From Metallyticus violacea (lineage: Eukaryota > Arthropoda > Insecta > Mantodea > Metallyticidae), in assembly GCA_030762175.1 (NCBI GenBank), contig CM060846.1, positions 237,024,512 through 237,088,511 of the forward strand: a stretch of 64,000 nt of DNA. The letters run 5' to 3'. Below the pieces are notes generated by a model. It ran no database searches. It was not told the DNA's origin and was given only the letters and a program-made list of their open reading frames with translations. Below are positions 46,481 through 58,012 of the stretch, in pieces. Position numbers and translations under genes: made by a program. Every line of letters starts with the position of its first letter. Positions within the stretch are counted from its first letter, which is position 1.

Positions 46481-47935
46481 AGAATGAAATAATTATGCAC
46501 CCTTTTTTTCTATAATTTTGGATACTATATTAGATGTGAGCAAAAAAGATCAAGCCAAATTTTCACATATGTTCATATAGTTAAAGATTCTTTTGGGAAA
46601 CCTTGTGAAATAAAAATAAATTAAAGATTTTAGGATTCAAAGAGATGGAAGATCATACTGCTGTGTCGTGGGAGGCCAAAGTTCTAAATTCAATGGATAA
46701 AAAGTGTATCTCATTGGCCAGATTCTGTGGCCAAGGTTATGACAGTGCAGTGAATATGTCTGGGAACTATAATGGAGTAAAAGCAAGGACTGAACAAAAG
46801 CAGAAAACAGCTAAATATGTTCACTGCACAGCAGATAATTTGAATCTAGTTCTAAATGATGATGTTAGAAATGTAACTGAAAATAAGATGTTTTTTCACA
46901 TATTGAAAGACTTTATTTGCTTTTTGATCACAGTACAAAGCAATAGGTAATGTTATCACTAACTTCTTATTCTTTAAAAAAATTTTGTCCTATACATTGT
47001 TAATCAAGATTGAACTTAAAAGCTCTAAGACATGGTTATTTAGATGTTATGAAGACTAACTGCAATAGTATTATCAAAATATACCAACGAATATAATGAA
47101 GCCAGTTTTTTTTTTGGAAAAATTTAATTTTGTTTTTCAAGTTGTCCTGCATCCCAAAATAACTGAAGTTGTTAATTTTGTATCAAAAATACTGTAAATA
47201 TAACTACTTTTATCTTTCCCAAGCCTCAGTGTTACTCCAAACAGCTGCAAATTTGCAGAAATAATTTCCAGGAAACATTGTTTTCCAGCATGTCTCTTGC
47301 AATACAATGGGGAGTTAATGCCAAATTTGAAAAAAAAGAGATTCCGCAAAACTAAGAGGCATTTTGATGAACGTCTGTCAGATCATGAAAAATATTTTCA
47401 AGCAAATGTGTTTCACATAACATTAGATATCAATATTAGGTTCAATTCTATGAAATGTTTAAGTGGCCTGTTCAGGTGTACTCACTACATAGTTTCTTCT
47501 ATTGCAAAAGACAAATAATTGCATAGTAAAGCACAACATTTATCATTGGAGTATGTTGAAAACTTAACAGAAGATTTCTCACTTCAGTTACAGTGCTTCA
47601 AAAATATATTAAAAAACGAGATAAAAGACAAAATTTCTGTTCGAGAATTGGCACACCTCTTGCTAATTGAAAATTGTGTTTTAGTGTCAAGTATAACAGA
47701 CATTTATACTGGCTTCATTTTATTTCTCTCTTTACATGTAACTGTCGAGTGTCAGCTGAGCAATTCTTTTCAAAATTAAAACCAATGAAAACATATTTAT
47801 ATAGCACCATGTCACAAGTGCGGTTAAGTAGTCTAGTATTGAGTGTGAGAGAACACAAAGAATTGACACGAGTGAAGTAGTGGAAATTTTTGCTTCAAAG
47901 AATACTAGATATCTTTGCCGCTTAGCCTCTCAGCC

Positions 47936-48285
47936 TATCAAATTTTATATTTCCCGCAGCCAAATATATGCAAATGAACCCATGAATCGTTTTGTTAGGG
48001 GACCCAACATTTCTTCGTTATGCCACTGCTCCTGTCATACCATTATATAATTTTGTTAATGGATTTTTATAGAAATTTTTCATCAAGCCACTTATTATTC
48101 TCATTTTACTTGATGTCCACTACAAAACAGAAGTAACAAAGCTTCCCATTGCTCAAGATCTCTACTGATTCAAGAAGAGATAGTCACAGGTACTTACTAA
48201 AATAAGAACTGCTGTTCTAAATCAAGAGACAGTAAAGCAACATTTTGCGAGCTTCTTAATGACGATAAATCTGCCTTTATGGCGA
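47936..48285. other. No recognisable gene (possible start of the pogo relic)
   Basis: AT-rich DNA. A decayed pogo-like N-terminal region may begin near 48180, but no clear motif is left. Confidence 0.4.
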
Positions 48286-48682
48286 ACCTATACACTTCTA
48301 CAACATGAATAAATTAGGAATGCCTCATAACAACAGGCCTCCAAAGGGCATCACAGAGAAAGACACGAAAGAAATCTACAGACAAGTGCTGAAAGGGAGA
48401 AAAGTGTTTCACTGCCAATTTACCAAATGGCTCTGTTTGGATATGAGTGAGAGTTGGTGGATAAATGAGGATATATTTCTAAAATGGATCAAGCTTATAC
48501 AAGAAAATGGAGTGCCAGGCAAAGTCGTTCTCATTTTGGATGGACACCTTTCTCACTGTGCTCTTGCAGCTTTCCAATTCTGCCAAGAGCACGAAATTGA
48601 AATATTCTGTTTACCCTCACATGCCACTTATGTCCTGCAGACTCTAGACAGGTTTGTTTTCAAAGCATTTAAGCTTTAACAT
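48286..48682 (+). pseudogene. pogo/jerky-type transposase, DDE core fragment
   Basis: A 124-codon frame. YNMNKLGMPHNNRPPKGITE (from about 48296) corresponds to the YNxDETG block, but both acidic residues are lost (D to N, E to K). ESWWINEDIFLKWI, then VVLILDGHLSHCALAA (second D, about 48525-48575), FCLPSHATYVLQTLDRFVFK (third D, about 48608-48667) and AFK follow. These are the DDE_1 motifs in order. Loss of the first catalytic D makes it inactive. The frame stops at 48679, just where a large inverted repeat begins. Confidence 0.8.
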
Positions 48683-48691
48683 TTTTCCTTT

Positions 48692-49602
48692 TATGTGCAA
48701 CAATTGACAAATATTTGGGATTAAATTGTCACTCTTGTTGACCATATTGTTGATGTAATAACATTGGCATTGATGTTAAAGGCGATAGAGCATGTAAGGC
48801 AGCATACTGATTGCATTATATTTTATGTCTTTGTCTATAATATGTGTAATGAAAATGCTATTTTCCTTAGCTACTAATGATAGAAATGATACAAATACAA
48901 TAAAACTTTATCCAGCATCATTATCCTTGGAAATACATAGCAGGAAAGGACTGATTTGCTGCATCCTGCAAGAGAAATCAATTTTCTTTGAGGAAACCAG
49001 AGTGACTATAACTTATAGAATATTTTAGAGCATAACAGCTAATGGAAATTAGCCGATTCTGACAATGCAGGAAATTTATTTTCAGCAATATTCGCAAATT
49101 GAAAAATAGCACAAAAATATAATAATGCAAGAACAGAAAGTTCTACAGATGGCAGACGAGATGAAAAAAACAGTTTAAAATTTTGTGAGATTCTGTGACA
49201 TACTATCTTAATATACTTTTAAAGCATTTTGCTTGAATTGTAATGATGAAAAGTGGATATTTGATCTTATTGGGAATAAAAAAAAAAGATATCGCTAAAG
49301 GATAAGTTTTACTGTATTTGCATAATTTCTACGATCAATATCTAAGGAAACTGGCCTTTTTTCTCCAAAAGTATAAACTATTTTTTTCTTCATCTTATCT
49401 GCCATCTGCAGCTTTCTGTTCTTGCATTATAATATTTTTGCACTATTTTACAATCTGGGAATATTGCTGAAAATAAGTTTCCTGCATGGTCAGAAACAGC
49501 TAATGGAATATTGTGCTCCCAATGCCAATGTTATTTCATAAATAATTGTAGTAAACAAGAGTGATAATTTGATCCCAAAATTTCCCAGTTGTTGCACATA
49601 GT
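48692..49602. repeat. About 900-bp imperfect inverted repeat
   Basis: The left arm (48692-48773 and 49030-49175) and right arm (49372-49602) are inverted copies, for example TGTCACTCTTGTTGACCATA versus the complement near 49540-49570, and ACAGATGGCAGACGAGATGA versus 49384-49408. The left arm carries about 255 bp (48774-49029) with no partner. The centre (49176-49371) is unpaired. No protein was recognised, so it may be a foldback or MITE-like element that interrupted the pogo sequence. Confidence 0.65.
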
Positions 49603-50839
49603 AGTAAACATGGAGGACGTTATTCTTTTTCTTTTCAGAAGAATTTTTGGTCATGATAATTTTGCATTTTCATATTTCCCCTTTGACTCTAATGCAAGTA
49701 TGGTAATCACTAGACTCAAAATTGACTTCTATATCATGTAGTCCACTTGCTATGCTATTCACTTCATTGCTTGATAAAGCACCAAGCACATAGTGTCAGT
49801 TTGGTGTGTTTTTGGACATTGTTTGAGGTACAATAAAATGAGGTATTCAAATATGGATTTGGTAGATGCTCATAAATTAGGTGAGGGTGTAGAGTCTTTG
49901 TGTTCATATTCTGCAAGGCTGCCAGACAATACAAGATACTCCAGGAGTCCATGCAATGGTGGGTTGGTGGTTGTATTGAGCTAACAGAGGACATTTTGGA
50001 TATTTCATATGATTTTAGTTTTTCACAGTTCTGTTTTTAAATATTCGGCTATGTGGCACAGGTGTTGTACAAAAATGGTTCTAACAAGGAAATAAAGAAA
50101 TTCTGGACCTATGTTCATATTACATGTTTTTTCCTGTACATGTGTGAGGAATATTTCCACAAATTTTGACATATAATTTTGTTAGAGCCTATATATATAT
50201 ATATTAGTGTTTTAAGCCTATTTTTACTACTGAGGCATCACAGGTAGTAACTGGCGATACATGAAAAGAAATTATTTTGGGAGAGGAAAGTAAGCATTCT
50301 AGTTCTAAGTTTAGAATAACCCCTCACATTTGCCATTGATTAGGATTGAGGAAAAACTGGAAATAAACTTCAGCCAGGGGAAGAATGTTCTTGGTTATTC
50401 GGTTCTAACTGAATTCTTCCATTTGTGAGTCTTTGACTTATCTTAGCCTACCAAGTTGATCACATTCTTTTATGACTCACAAATATAGCATCCCTCACAT
50501 GAATTATTTTCTGTTACAGCATAGCAAACTTTATTGTCAACTATGGTCATTAAACATTTCTGATGAACTTGCATAGTTCTTAAATAAAGTTTTAAAAAAG
50601 TAAGTGGAGTTAGTGTTATCAACTGAACATATTAATGTAGTATATATTTACATAGTTCTGTTTGTGACAAGTCTCTTGATAATAATCTGCTTATGTGCTC
50701 TTGATATTTCTTTTTACTGCTAAATCAAAAGATGGAATTTTTTCTTTCTTGAGTGGCCTCAAAATAGGATTGATGATGCTCAAAATTTTGTCATGCAACT
50801 TATTTTAAATAGTCATTTGTGTAAAAATGCAAAGAAATA
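49603..50839. other. Mostly unannotated; short SINE-like piece near 50330
   Basis: A plus-strand frame at about 49838-49985 (MRYSNMDLVDAHKLGEGVES) has some likeness to the DUF4817 start of IS630-type transposases, but it is too weak to call. At about 50335-50400 the string GAGGAAAAACTGGAAATAAACTTCAGCC resembles the second SINE-like sequence at 54.5 kb. Confidence 0.35.
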
Positions 50840-51185
50840 AATTATATCTTAAATATATCCAATGACAAATCTGGTCATCTGTTACTTTAGTTCTTAGTTT
50901 TATGGTGTATCTCTGATGACAATCCGCACATTTGACTTCATAAATTACTCATTTCTGTTCTGTTGGTGTCTTTTACTGTGCAACCTAATAAATTTTTGAT
51001 ATTATATTTGCTCTTCCGGGCTAATATTATACCTTGTTCTTTGAATATCCTCTTAAATTTGTTGTGGTAAGTTAGATGGTAGATGAAGTTTTGAATTTGT
51101 ATCTTTCCTGGATGTTTTTCAGTGTGGAAACTTCTCTTATAGACTTTTGCCTATTAAATTTTGAAATGGAAGAAATCAGACTTAA

Positions 51186-51790
51186 GGCCCTAAACACTCA
51201 CTGATAGCAGTTGTTTAACTATATTATAATAAGCTCATTTTTAAATATTTGTATATTAAGCAAAGGATATAATGCTTAATATAAAGCCACAAACATTTAA
51301 TAGTAATAGGTATTTAGCTACATTAATTTAAGAAATACGTGCGTGCGTGTTATTACGTAAGATAAAGGCTATATAATATTTGATTTGAAACTCAAAACAT
51401 TCATTGATATGTTTTTAATTATATTAATTAAATAAGTTCATTTGCATATGTTTTTATATTAGATAAATTAGATATATTAGATAAAGGATATAATGCACAA
51501 TATAAAGCCATAAACATTTAATATTAATAGCTATTCAGCTATGTTCATTTAAGAAGTTCATTTATGTTTTGTTATTATGTAAGATAAAGGCTATAATATT
51601 TGATTTGAAACTCAAAACATTCATTGATAATATGTTTTTAATTACATTAATTTTAACAAATTCATTTGCACATGTTTTTATATTAGGTAAGGAATTTAAT
51701 TTTCAACTCAAAAAACGTATTCATTGGCATTAAGTTTTAAATCATATAAATCTAATAAGCTCATTCGTATAGATTTCATGTATCAAATAA
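51186..51790. repeat. Degenerate tandem repeat, about 110-bp monomer (220-bp dimer)
   Basis: Blocks such as GATAAAGGCTATA...ATATTTGATTTGAAACTC recur at 51361 and 51583, and AAAGGATATAATG...AATATAAAGCCA at 51264 and 51483, a period of about 220 bp. Within each unit two related halves of about 110 bp alternate. About five to six monomers are present. It lies inside the split PLE. Confidence 0.8.
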
Positions 51791-52031
51791 TGGCTATTAC
51801 AATGTATGTCTTAATGTTTGTTGGCCTTTATAACAATACTGAATAAGGAAAATGCTTATAAATATAAATCAAAGGAACACATACATAGCCAAGAATATGA
51901 AAAGATTAAAACTACAGATAAGAAATGTAATACTAAGTGAATCAACCAATGGCAAGTGTAACAACATAATGTGTACAATGAATGAAACACGAGAGAGATA
52001 ACTTTATTGCGACTAAATGGATATTAACGAA

Positions 52032-52355
52032 TTTCATTCGCTTTTTTTTTTTTTTGATTGTTTTATTTATGAACGCTTTTTAACACCTCAGATCATCAGT
52101 GTCACATTCAACTCGGGGCATTAAACGATGACTAACATTGCTCAGAGTCCTCTCTTTCAGGCTTGAGGTTCTTTTTTGTGCCATAAATGTACAACATGGA
52201 ATCCAAGGCTTTACTTCCCTTCTGAAGGAAGCCATACTTAGGATTTTTACGCCCCAAAAAAAATCCATCGGTCCTAGCAGGGTTCAAACTTGCAATCTTG
52301 GGTTTAGGAGGAAAGTATGGTAACCACTACACCACCAGGACTGACTTTCATTCAC
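52032..52355 (-). mobile_element. tRNA-derived SINE, full-length
   Basis: Same family as 16.4 kb. On the minus strand: CAGTCCTGGTGGTGTAGTGG head with box A, box B GGTTTGAACCCTGC region, the GGCTTCCTTCAGAAGGGAAG body, GAACCTCAAGCCTGAAAGAG, and a tail of A (the T run at 52042-52055). Flanks TTTCATTCGC (52032-52041) and TTTCATTCAC (52346-52355) form a 10-bp target-site duplication with one mismatch. Confidence 0.9.
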
Positions 52356-53477
52356 TTAGCATGCGTATGTTGAAAATATAATGCATTGTAATGTATAGTA
52401 TTATTACAATCCTATTGTTAAGTGACCATTTTTATCTCAAAATTTGTTAGTTATGTGTTGGATTCAGTTGAGAGAAGATGCGTTTTAAATTCCATTAGCA
52501 GAAATCGTGGTTCTTACTCCATATAGAGAAGCAGTATTTTAACATTACGTAAAGTTAAGTGGCGATTAACATTTCGTGGAACAAATTACAAAATTATTAA
52601 TTGTGGTAAATGATAAGAGTTACAAGTTTGAATTAATATCTATATAGTAAAATTGTATACAAGCTACAACAGGACAAAAGCACAGTTTTCAGGAAAGAAA
52701 CAAATTATAACATGTCTGTCTCGTATTCAGTCTATAATAATATTCTCAGATCATATCATATAATCAGAAAATGTACTGTTGTGTAATAACAAAACATTAA
52801 TAAATTCCATAGATTTCTATCCATTGTGATTTTGTTATAGTTAAAATCACACTCCTTTCACCCCAGAAGCATCAATCTGAAAAATCCAGCTATATTATAA
52901 AACCCTGAAGTAGTCAAGCATATTATGTTAATCACGTCAATGTTGAAGACATCAGCATCATCACATATATTTCCACTATAAATTTGATGCTCAACATTTG
53001 GCAGTACTGAGCATCAACTCTACTTACACATGTAATTAATACCATCACAAATTTGGCCCCCCAACGTGTCGGCCTCTTCATCAACATCATTTATTACCAT
53101 TACAAATTATTGATCAATTTTATTACTGTGTCTTTGGTGAAACCATTGGTTATTGCTGTCTTAATTATCTGTTTGTATTCCATTTTGTACTCTATTTCTG
53201 TAAGTGGGATGTTAATTATTCTTTTTGCCAAGCTTTTGTCAAATCTTAAAAGCCTTTTATGCCATTATATCTCCTGTTGCAATTTTGCTATTTTTAAGGT
53301 TTTTTCCACTAAATCAAATGAATTTTTTATCTCAAACTTTGGAATCTCTTAAAACAGTTGAAAATGTTAATCAACTTTTTTGCTACCTGGTATGTGGGCA
53401 AACTGATGTTGATTATTGGTTTCATGCTGTTATCATTTTTATGTATTATGGGAAGTGCATAAAGTCTAGGGAGTCCA

Positions 53478-53741
53478 GATTGCACTGCGTGATTTTCTTT
53501 TTTTCAGCTGTGGATAGTATTTTGATTTCATTTCAATGTTCTTGGTTAAATTTTTATTGCAGCTTTTGAGTGGATTCTTTTCAATTGGTTTGTAAATTGG
53601 GGAGTACCAGATTGCACTGCGTGATTTTCTGTTTTTCAGCTGTGGATTGAGATTTCATTTCAATGTTCTTGGTTAAATTTTTATTGCAGCTATCGAGTGG
53701 ATTCTTTTCAATTGGTTTGTAGTCTTCCTCTTTTAACACAA
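53478..53741. repeat. 132-bp tandem duplication in the PLE N-terminal region
   Basis: GATTGCACTGCGTGATTTTC ... GAGTGGATTCTTTTCAATTG repeats with a 132-bp period (starts 53478 and 53610), with small indels. Confidence 0.85.
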
Positions 53742-54153
53742 TTTCTACTCTGTTTATGTAATCTTTTTTGTCTCCAAAGGTTATTTTATTGCCTTTATGT
53801 AGATAACTGGTTTCTCTTTTAACTGTTTTAATGTAATACCATAATTTTTTTATTTCTTTTGGTTTTTTATGTTCTCCAAAATTTTATTGCAATGGTGAGT
53901 GGCTATATGAATATCAGCTATGTATTCTTCTGCTTTTTCAGAAAAATTTATACAAATTTTTAGGCCTTTGTTTAGGAAATGTATTTCCTCATTTGAAAAT
54001 GTGGTGTTTGCCAGGTTAACTACATTATGTGTTGTTTGTGTACATGGGATTGGTATAGCTTTGATTTGGTGACTGCATAGATTGTGGAGTCCTAGTATTA
54101 TTAAGTAAATGGAATTAGTATGAACAGGTTGAATATATTAATGTAGGATATAT

Positions 54154-55280
54154 CACCAATCCATTGTCTACAGGGTTCTTAAGTACAATTTATTCACTTA
54201 ATATATTTAATGCTTTTTCTTGCATGGTAATAATGAATTCACCTGTGAATTGAAGATATCCTTACAATTTTATTTTGCCAATCATTTTAGTTATTAAAAG
54301 AACTTCCTTGAGCTGTTCCTTCATATTATTTTTTAATAAAAAATAAGTTTGGTAAATTTTGCATTTTATTTACTTGTTTATTTTGACTTTAATGTTCTTT
54401 AAACTTTTTGGTCATTTCAAATTATCAGTGACTTAATGAATCAGTGACAGCACAAATGGCTCGGGGACCCCTAAGTACTAAAGCTACCCGATATTCACCC
54501 TAGAGACTGGGAAAAAATCCCGAATAAAAACTTCAGCAAGACAGCCAGACCTAACCAAGATTCAAACCCACACGCACACAGGATGAGAAGTAAACAGATT
54601 ACATCTACATCTTAGTGGGGTTGCAGTTTCTTCTTTGGTTTTAATTATTACTTTATACTGGAAAATGAGCATGTAGAAAAAATGCTAATAAGTCTTCACT
54701 AGAGTAAGCCAGAGGTTGAAACATGTTAGTAGGAGTCCTTAGTCTTTGTATTTGATATTTGGGTTGAAGCTTCAGAAATTACTTGAGCATTTTAGCAGTA
54801 TTCAACTTATTTGAGCAGTGAAAGACTGCCGTGATTCTCAATTAACCAATTTTTGTTTCTTCCTTTTACTATTGCTAACAATTTTCCTTGGATGACCTCA
54901 AACTACATCAACAGCATTACCCTTAGGGCTATTATGCACAAAACTGCACAATCAAGTCATTAAAATGCTTGCAAGAATCTGTTTTACAGCCACAAGAGAG
55001 ATACCATAAAATAATCTTCATACAGCTCTCAAATTTCAGCTTGATATAAGATGGACACTACCAGCATATTTTAAAAGGTTAGCATTCATTTCCTTCTTAT
55101 TCCTCAACCAAACAGTTTTGCCTGGTCATGTGGTCCATATTCCTGAAAAAGAGTCAATTTCTGGTAGCTGGGCAATTACAGCATGAAACCAAAACTACCC
55201 AAAACTATACAGGATGATTAAAAAGTCTGATACTGGACATAGAACATAGACACATTAAATGTAGGGCATAGAAATGAGAT
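54154..55280. other. No gene; SINE-like fragment near 54.5 kb
   Basis: At about 54460-54600 a minus-strand sequence contains a box-B-like GGGTTTGAATCTTGG and the string TCGGGATTTTTTCCCAGTCT, suggesting a second, degraded tRNA-derived SINE family; a weaker relative is at 50.33-50.40 kb. A decayed hammerhead-like GAAACATGTTAGTAGG occurs at about 54718-54733. A transposon-end-like TACAGGATGATTAAAAAGTC is at 55208. Confidence 0.4.
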
Positions 55281-55739
55281 ATGTAGGGTCATTCAAAATT
55301 ATTGCCGCAATTTCAAATGGGTATATTCTGCACATATCAACCATGCATTTATTTTGCTTACATCAAATGACAGAAGAGCTGTCAAAGCTTAAACAGTCAT
55401 CACTAGTGATGGAATATTTTCTACCATAATTGCAATGTTGCCTTAGCATCAGCCATGCAGTGTAGTTGACTCTGAGCCCTGCCTAGTGTTCAATGTAAAC
55501 AGTAGATTTCTGGCATGCGGCCTCAAACTCTAACCTCCTCCCTGTAACATGTAACCTATCACTCATCAGGCTTATGCTAATATTTTGTTTCTGAAGGAAT
55601 TGTTGTTTCATCCCTAGTCATCACTAAAATTGCTATTAATCCACTGCTAACCTATTGTTTAGAAAATTATCATAAACTTAAACCATGTTTGAGCTAAGAA
55701 TTTTTCTACTGACGCTAATTAAAAATTTATATTGAATTT

Positions 55740-58012
55740 CTTTTATCTAGAATCCAGAGAAGTTTTGAGAATAAACAACAAGAAGTTGCAACAAGTCAAT
55801 GCAGATTTTAAAGTTGGTTTAGGGGAGAGAGAGATTGCCTTGAAAGATTGTATCATGCATTTGGGGATCTTTGCCCTTTGAAATCCAAAATTCATCAATG
55901 GTTTGCAGATTTTAGAAGAGGAAGGGGTTCCCTCAAAGATGAAGACTGCATAGGATGGCTGGCCACAGCAACAGCTGATGAAAATGTGATGAAAGCGGAG
56001 CACATATTGCAGGAAGATCATTGCTGCACACATCAGATTCAAAAAGCTCTAAACATTGGATCAGCAGCAGTGAAAACAATCCTTAAAAAAAAAAACTTCA
56101 CATTAGGAAGCTCTGCAGTCAATGGATCTCCCACCACTTCACAAATGAGCAGAAAACAGCTAGTGTGCATTGGTGCCAGGAAATAAATTTGATGAGAGAA
56201 GATCCAAAAACATATTTAACATCATAACTTGTGACAAAAGCAGAATATACCAGCATGATCCAGAGACTAAATGATAGTTATTGATCTGGGTCTTCCCAGG
56301 AGAGGATCCCCGAACAAAAGTGAGGCAAGCTAGAAGTGTTTTCCTTCTTCTCAGCTAATGGTCATATTGTGACAATTCCACGGGACAAAAGACGTCACTG
56401 TCAGATGGTACACCACAAAATTACGGCCCCAAGTCTTCAATGGGCTGAGAATGAGCAACCTAAGACTGATCTGTGTGGAATCTTGTTCCACCACAATGCA
56501 CTACACTACAAAGAACCCAATTTTTGCAGGAGTCAGAAGTAAAATATTTTCCCTATTCTCCCTTCAGTCCAGATCTGCTACATACGAGGGTAGGTCAATA
56601 AGTTTCCACCCTAACCATTTTCTAGGTGTGATAAAGACAAAAACTATACTTCACTTTTCAATACGGTTACACTTTATTGCAATACATTTCTCAAATCTTT
56701 GAATTAACATTTCAATCCCCCCTAAAAATAGTCAGAAGTCTTGTCTGCAAAATGGGCATAAACAGCATCCATCACTTTTCGTCACACTTAAATTTCCTTC
56801 CTCGAAGGTCCCTCTTGAGTTTTGAGAATATGAAATAGTCACTGAGAGCTAGATCTGGGATGTAGGGTGGATGGTCCATCTCCTTGAAGACACATTTCTT
56901 CACAGCTTCCTTTGCAAGAACAGCTGTGTGTACTGGTGCATTGTCGTGAAGAAGGAACACACCACCATTAAGCTTTCCTCACCTTTCTCTTTGATGGAAG
57001 CACATAGTCTGTGTAGTAGGCCAGCACAGTACTCCCCATTTACTGTGGTGTTCCTCTCCTTGAAGTCAATGAAGAGTATTCCTTCACAGTCCCAAAAGAT
57101 TGTGGCCATGATTTTACTGGTTGACTGAGTGACCTTCGCCTTTAGAAGTGGTGCTTCACTAGATTTATGCCACTCCATTGATTCTCTTTTGGACAACGGA
57201 TCATAGTAGAGGACCATAGTTTCATCTCCCGTAACAATGGTTTGCAGAACTTCTCTCTTGTTGCCACGGCAGAGCTCCAAAAATGCCTGACAACAGATGA
57301 CTCGTTACTGCTTTTGGACTGAGGAAAGAAATCTAGGCACCCATCTTGCACTAACCTTATTCATGTTTAAAATTCACAAGTATTTCGAAGGACTGTTGTT
57401 TTAGAAAGGCCCAACCTTGCTGCTATTTCTGTAACTTTGAGCCGCCAGTCTTCCATAATTTCTTCTGTCACAAGAGCAATGTTTTCAGGAGTGAGCACCT
57501 CCAAGGGCCGGCCTGCACGCTCTTCATCTTCAATGCTTTCTCGATCCATTTGAAAAAGTTTGGCCCATTCTTTTATGGTAGAATATGAGGGGGAGGCTTT
57601 CCCATATACACCATCCAATCGCTGTTTAATTTCATTTGGGGTAAGCCTCCTTTTGTGAAGAACTTAATAACAGCTCGATACCCCATTTTGAACATGTCAC
57701 AATCTTCTACACATAGCCTTCTTTATGCAACTATATCTGAACAACTGAACAGAGTGGAATGAAAGTTACAGCTGGAATTATTTTTTTAACAGATAAGGTA
57801 TGACACCAGATAAGAGTTTTATGAAGGCAATGATCTTTATCGACGAGACCGAAAACTTAAAAATTTGTGACCTATGATTTGAATCTGAAGCAGCAGTAGA
57901 TATATATGAAAAATGTACTTGCACCCTATCCAAAAAAACCATGGCAATCAGCATTTGCAAAATGGTTAAACATTGTGTAGAATGCAGTGTAGAACACTTT
58001 GAAAAAATGTGG
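55740..58012 (+). mobile_element. Older mariner (host of a nested mariner)
   Basis: Left part 55740-56581: KIHQWFADFRRGRGSLKDED (about 55886-55945), the mariner HTH linker; QIQKALNIGSAAVKTILKK (about 56034-56090); a decayed TCDKSRIYQHDPETK (about 56230-56270; TGDES has lost G and E); GHIVTIPRDKRR (about 56358-56395); FHHNALH (the D of HHDNA is missing); and YSPF-SPDL at 56560-56576. The right part resumes beyond the nested element at about 57797-58012: FESEAAVDIYEK (about 57880-57915), WQSAFAKWLN (about 57940-57970) and VECSVEHFEKMW ending at TGA 58012. The split falls exactly in the SPDLxPxDF block. The element is dead. A possible 5' end is TAGGGTCATTCAAAATTATT near 55283. Confidence 0.75.
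56582..57796 (-). mobile_element. Mariner (D,D34D) inserted inside another mariner
   Basis: Minus strand from ATG near 57695: MGYRAVIKFF, then EIKQRLDGVYGKASPSYSTI (about 57640-57580), KEWAKLFQMDRESIEDEERA, TEIAARLGLSKTTVLRN, VTGDETMVLYYDPLSKRES (about 57235-57180; first D), HDNAPVHTAVLAKEAV (about 56955-56910; second D), PDLALSDYFIFSKLK (about 56858-56815; third D) and a C-terminus GIEMLIQRFEKCIAI near 56715. All three catalytic Asp are kept. Frames are broken at several points, including a 1-base loss near 56775. The 3' terminal repeat CGAGGGTAGGTCAATAAGTT abuts a TA at 56581-56582; the 5' repeat is decayed near 57770-57796. Confidence 0.85.

Larger units (their letters stand above)
45840..47935 (+). 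pseudogene. hAT transposase of ZMYM/DUF4371 type
   Basis: An N-terminal TTF-type zinc-finger region: REWLCYPRKGDFVNRELCWL (about 46014-46073) and FQFAWIKGIHNWQGLSKK (about 46098-46152). The middle: ARFCGQGYDSAVNMSGNYNG (about 46716-46775) and HCTADNLNLVLNDDV (about 46826-46868), matching CRGQGYDGAANMSG...HCAAHNLNLVL. The C-terminal dimerisation part: VSAEQFFSKLKPMKTYL (about 47754-47803) then STMSQVRLSSLVLSVREH, the hAT hallmark. Frames break several times, and SINE and LINE pieces sit between the zinc finger and the middle (46185-46480). The two long frames at 45876-46319 and 46645-46950 are parts of this protein. Confidence 0.8.
50720..54060 (-). mobile_element. Penelope-like element split by 1.9 kb of later DNA
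   Basis: Minus strand, high to low: N-terminal VNLANTTFSNEEIHFLNKGL (about 54020-53960), the conserved VVNLSxxxLxxxExxLLxKGL start of PLE proteins; MKPIINISLPTYQVAKKLIN (about 53430-53372), RT motif 1; then, with the catalytic palm missing, IINIPLTEIEYKMEYKQIIK (about 53220-53160) and NGFTKDTVIKLINN. After the intervening block (51186-53050) the protein resumes with YHNKFKRIFKEQGIILARKS (about 51072-51010) and a decayed GIY-YIG (YEVKCADCHQRYT, about 50935-50895). The plus-strand frames at 53053-53569 are shadows. Near-direct repeats flank it at 50601-50647 and 54106-54153. Confidence 0.75.

Noticed and set aside
49793..49984. Possible N-terminus of an IS630-type transposase
   Set aside because: The resemblance to the DUF4817 start is limited to a few residues and nothing downstream supports it.
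53053..53569. Two plus-strand frames of about 100 residues with hydrophobic content
   Set aside because: The minus strand here encodes the PLE N-terminal region; the plus frames are its shadow.
54640..54735. Further hammerhead copy near GAAACATGTTAGTAGG
   Set aside because: The CTGANGA half could not be identified and stem II does not pair convincingly.
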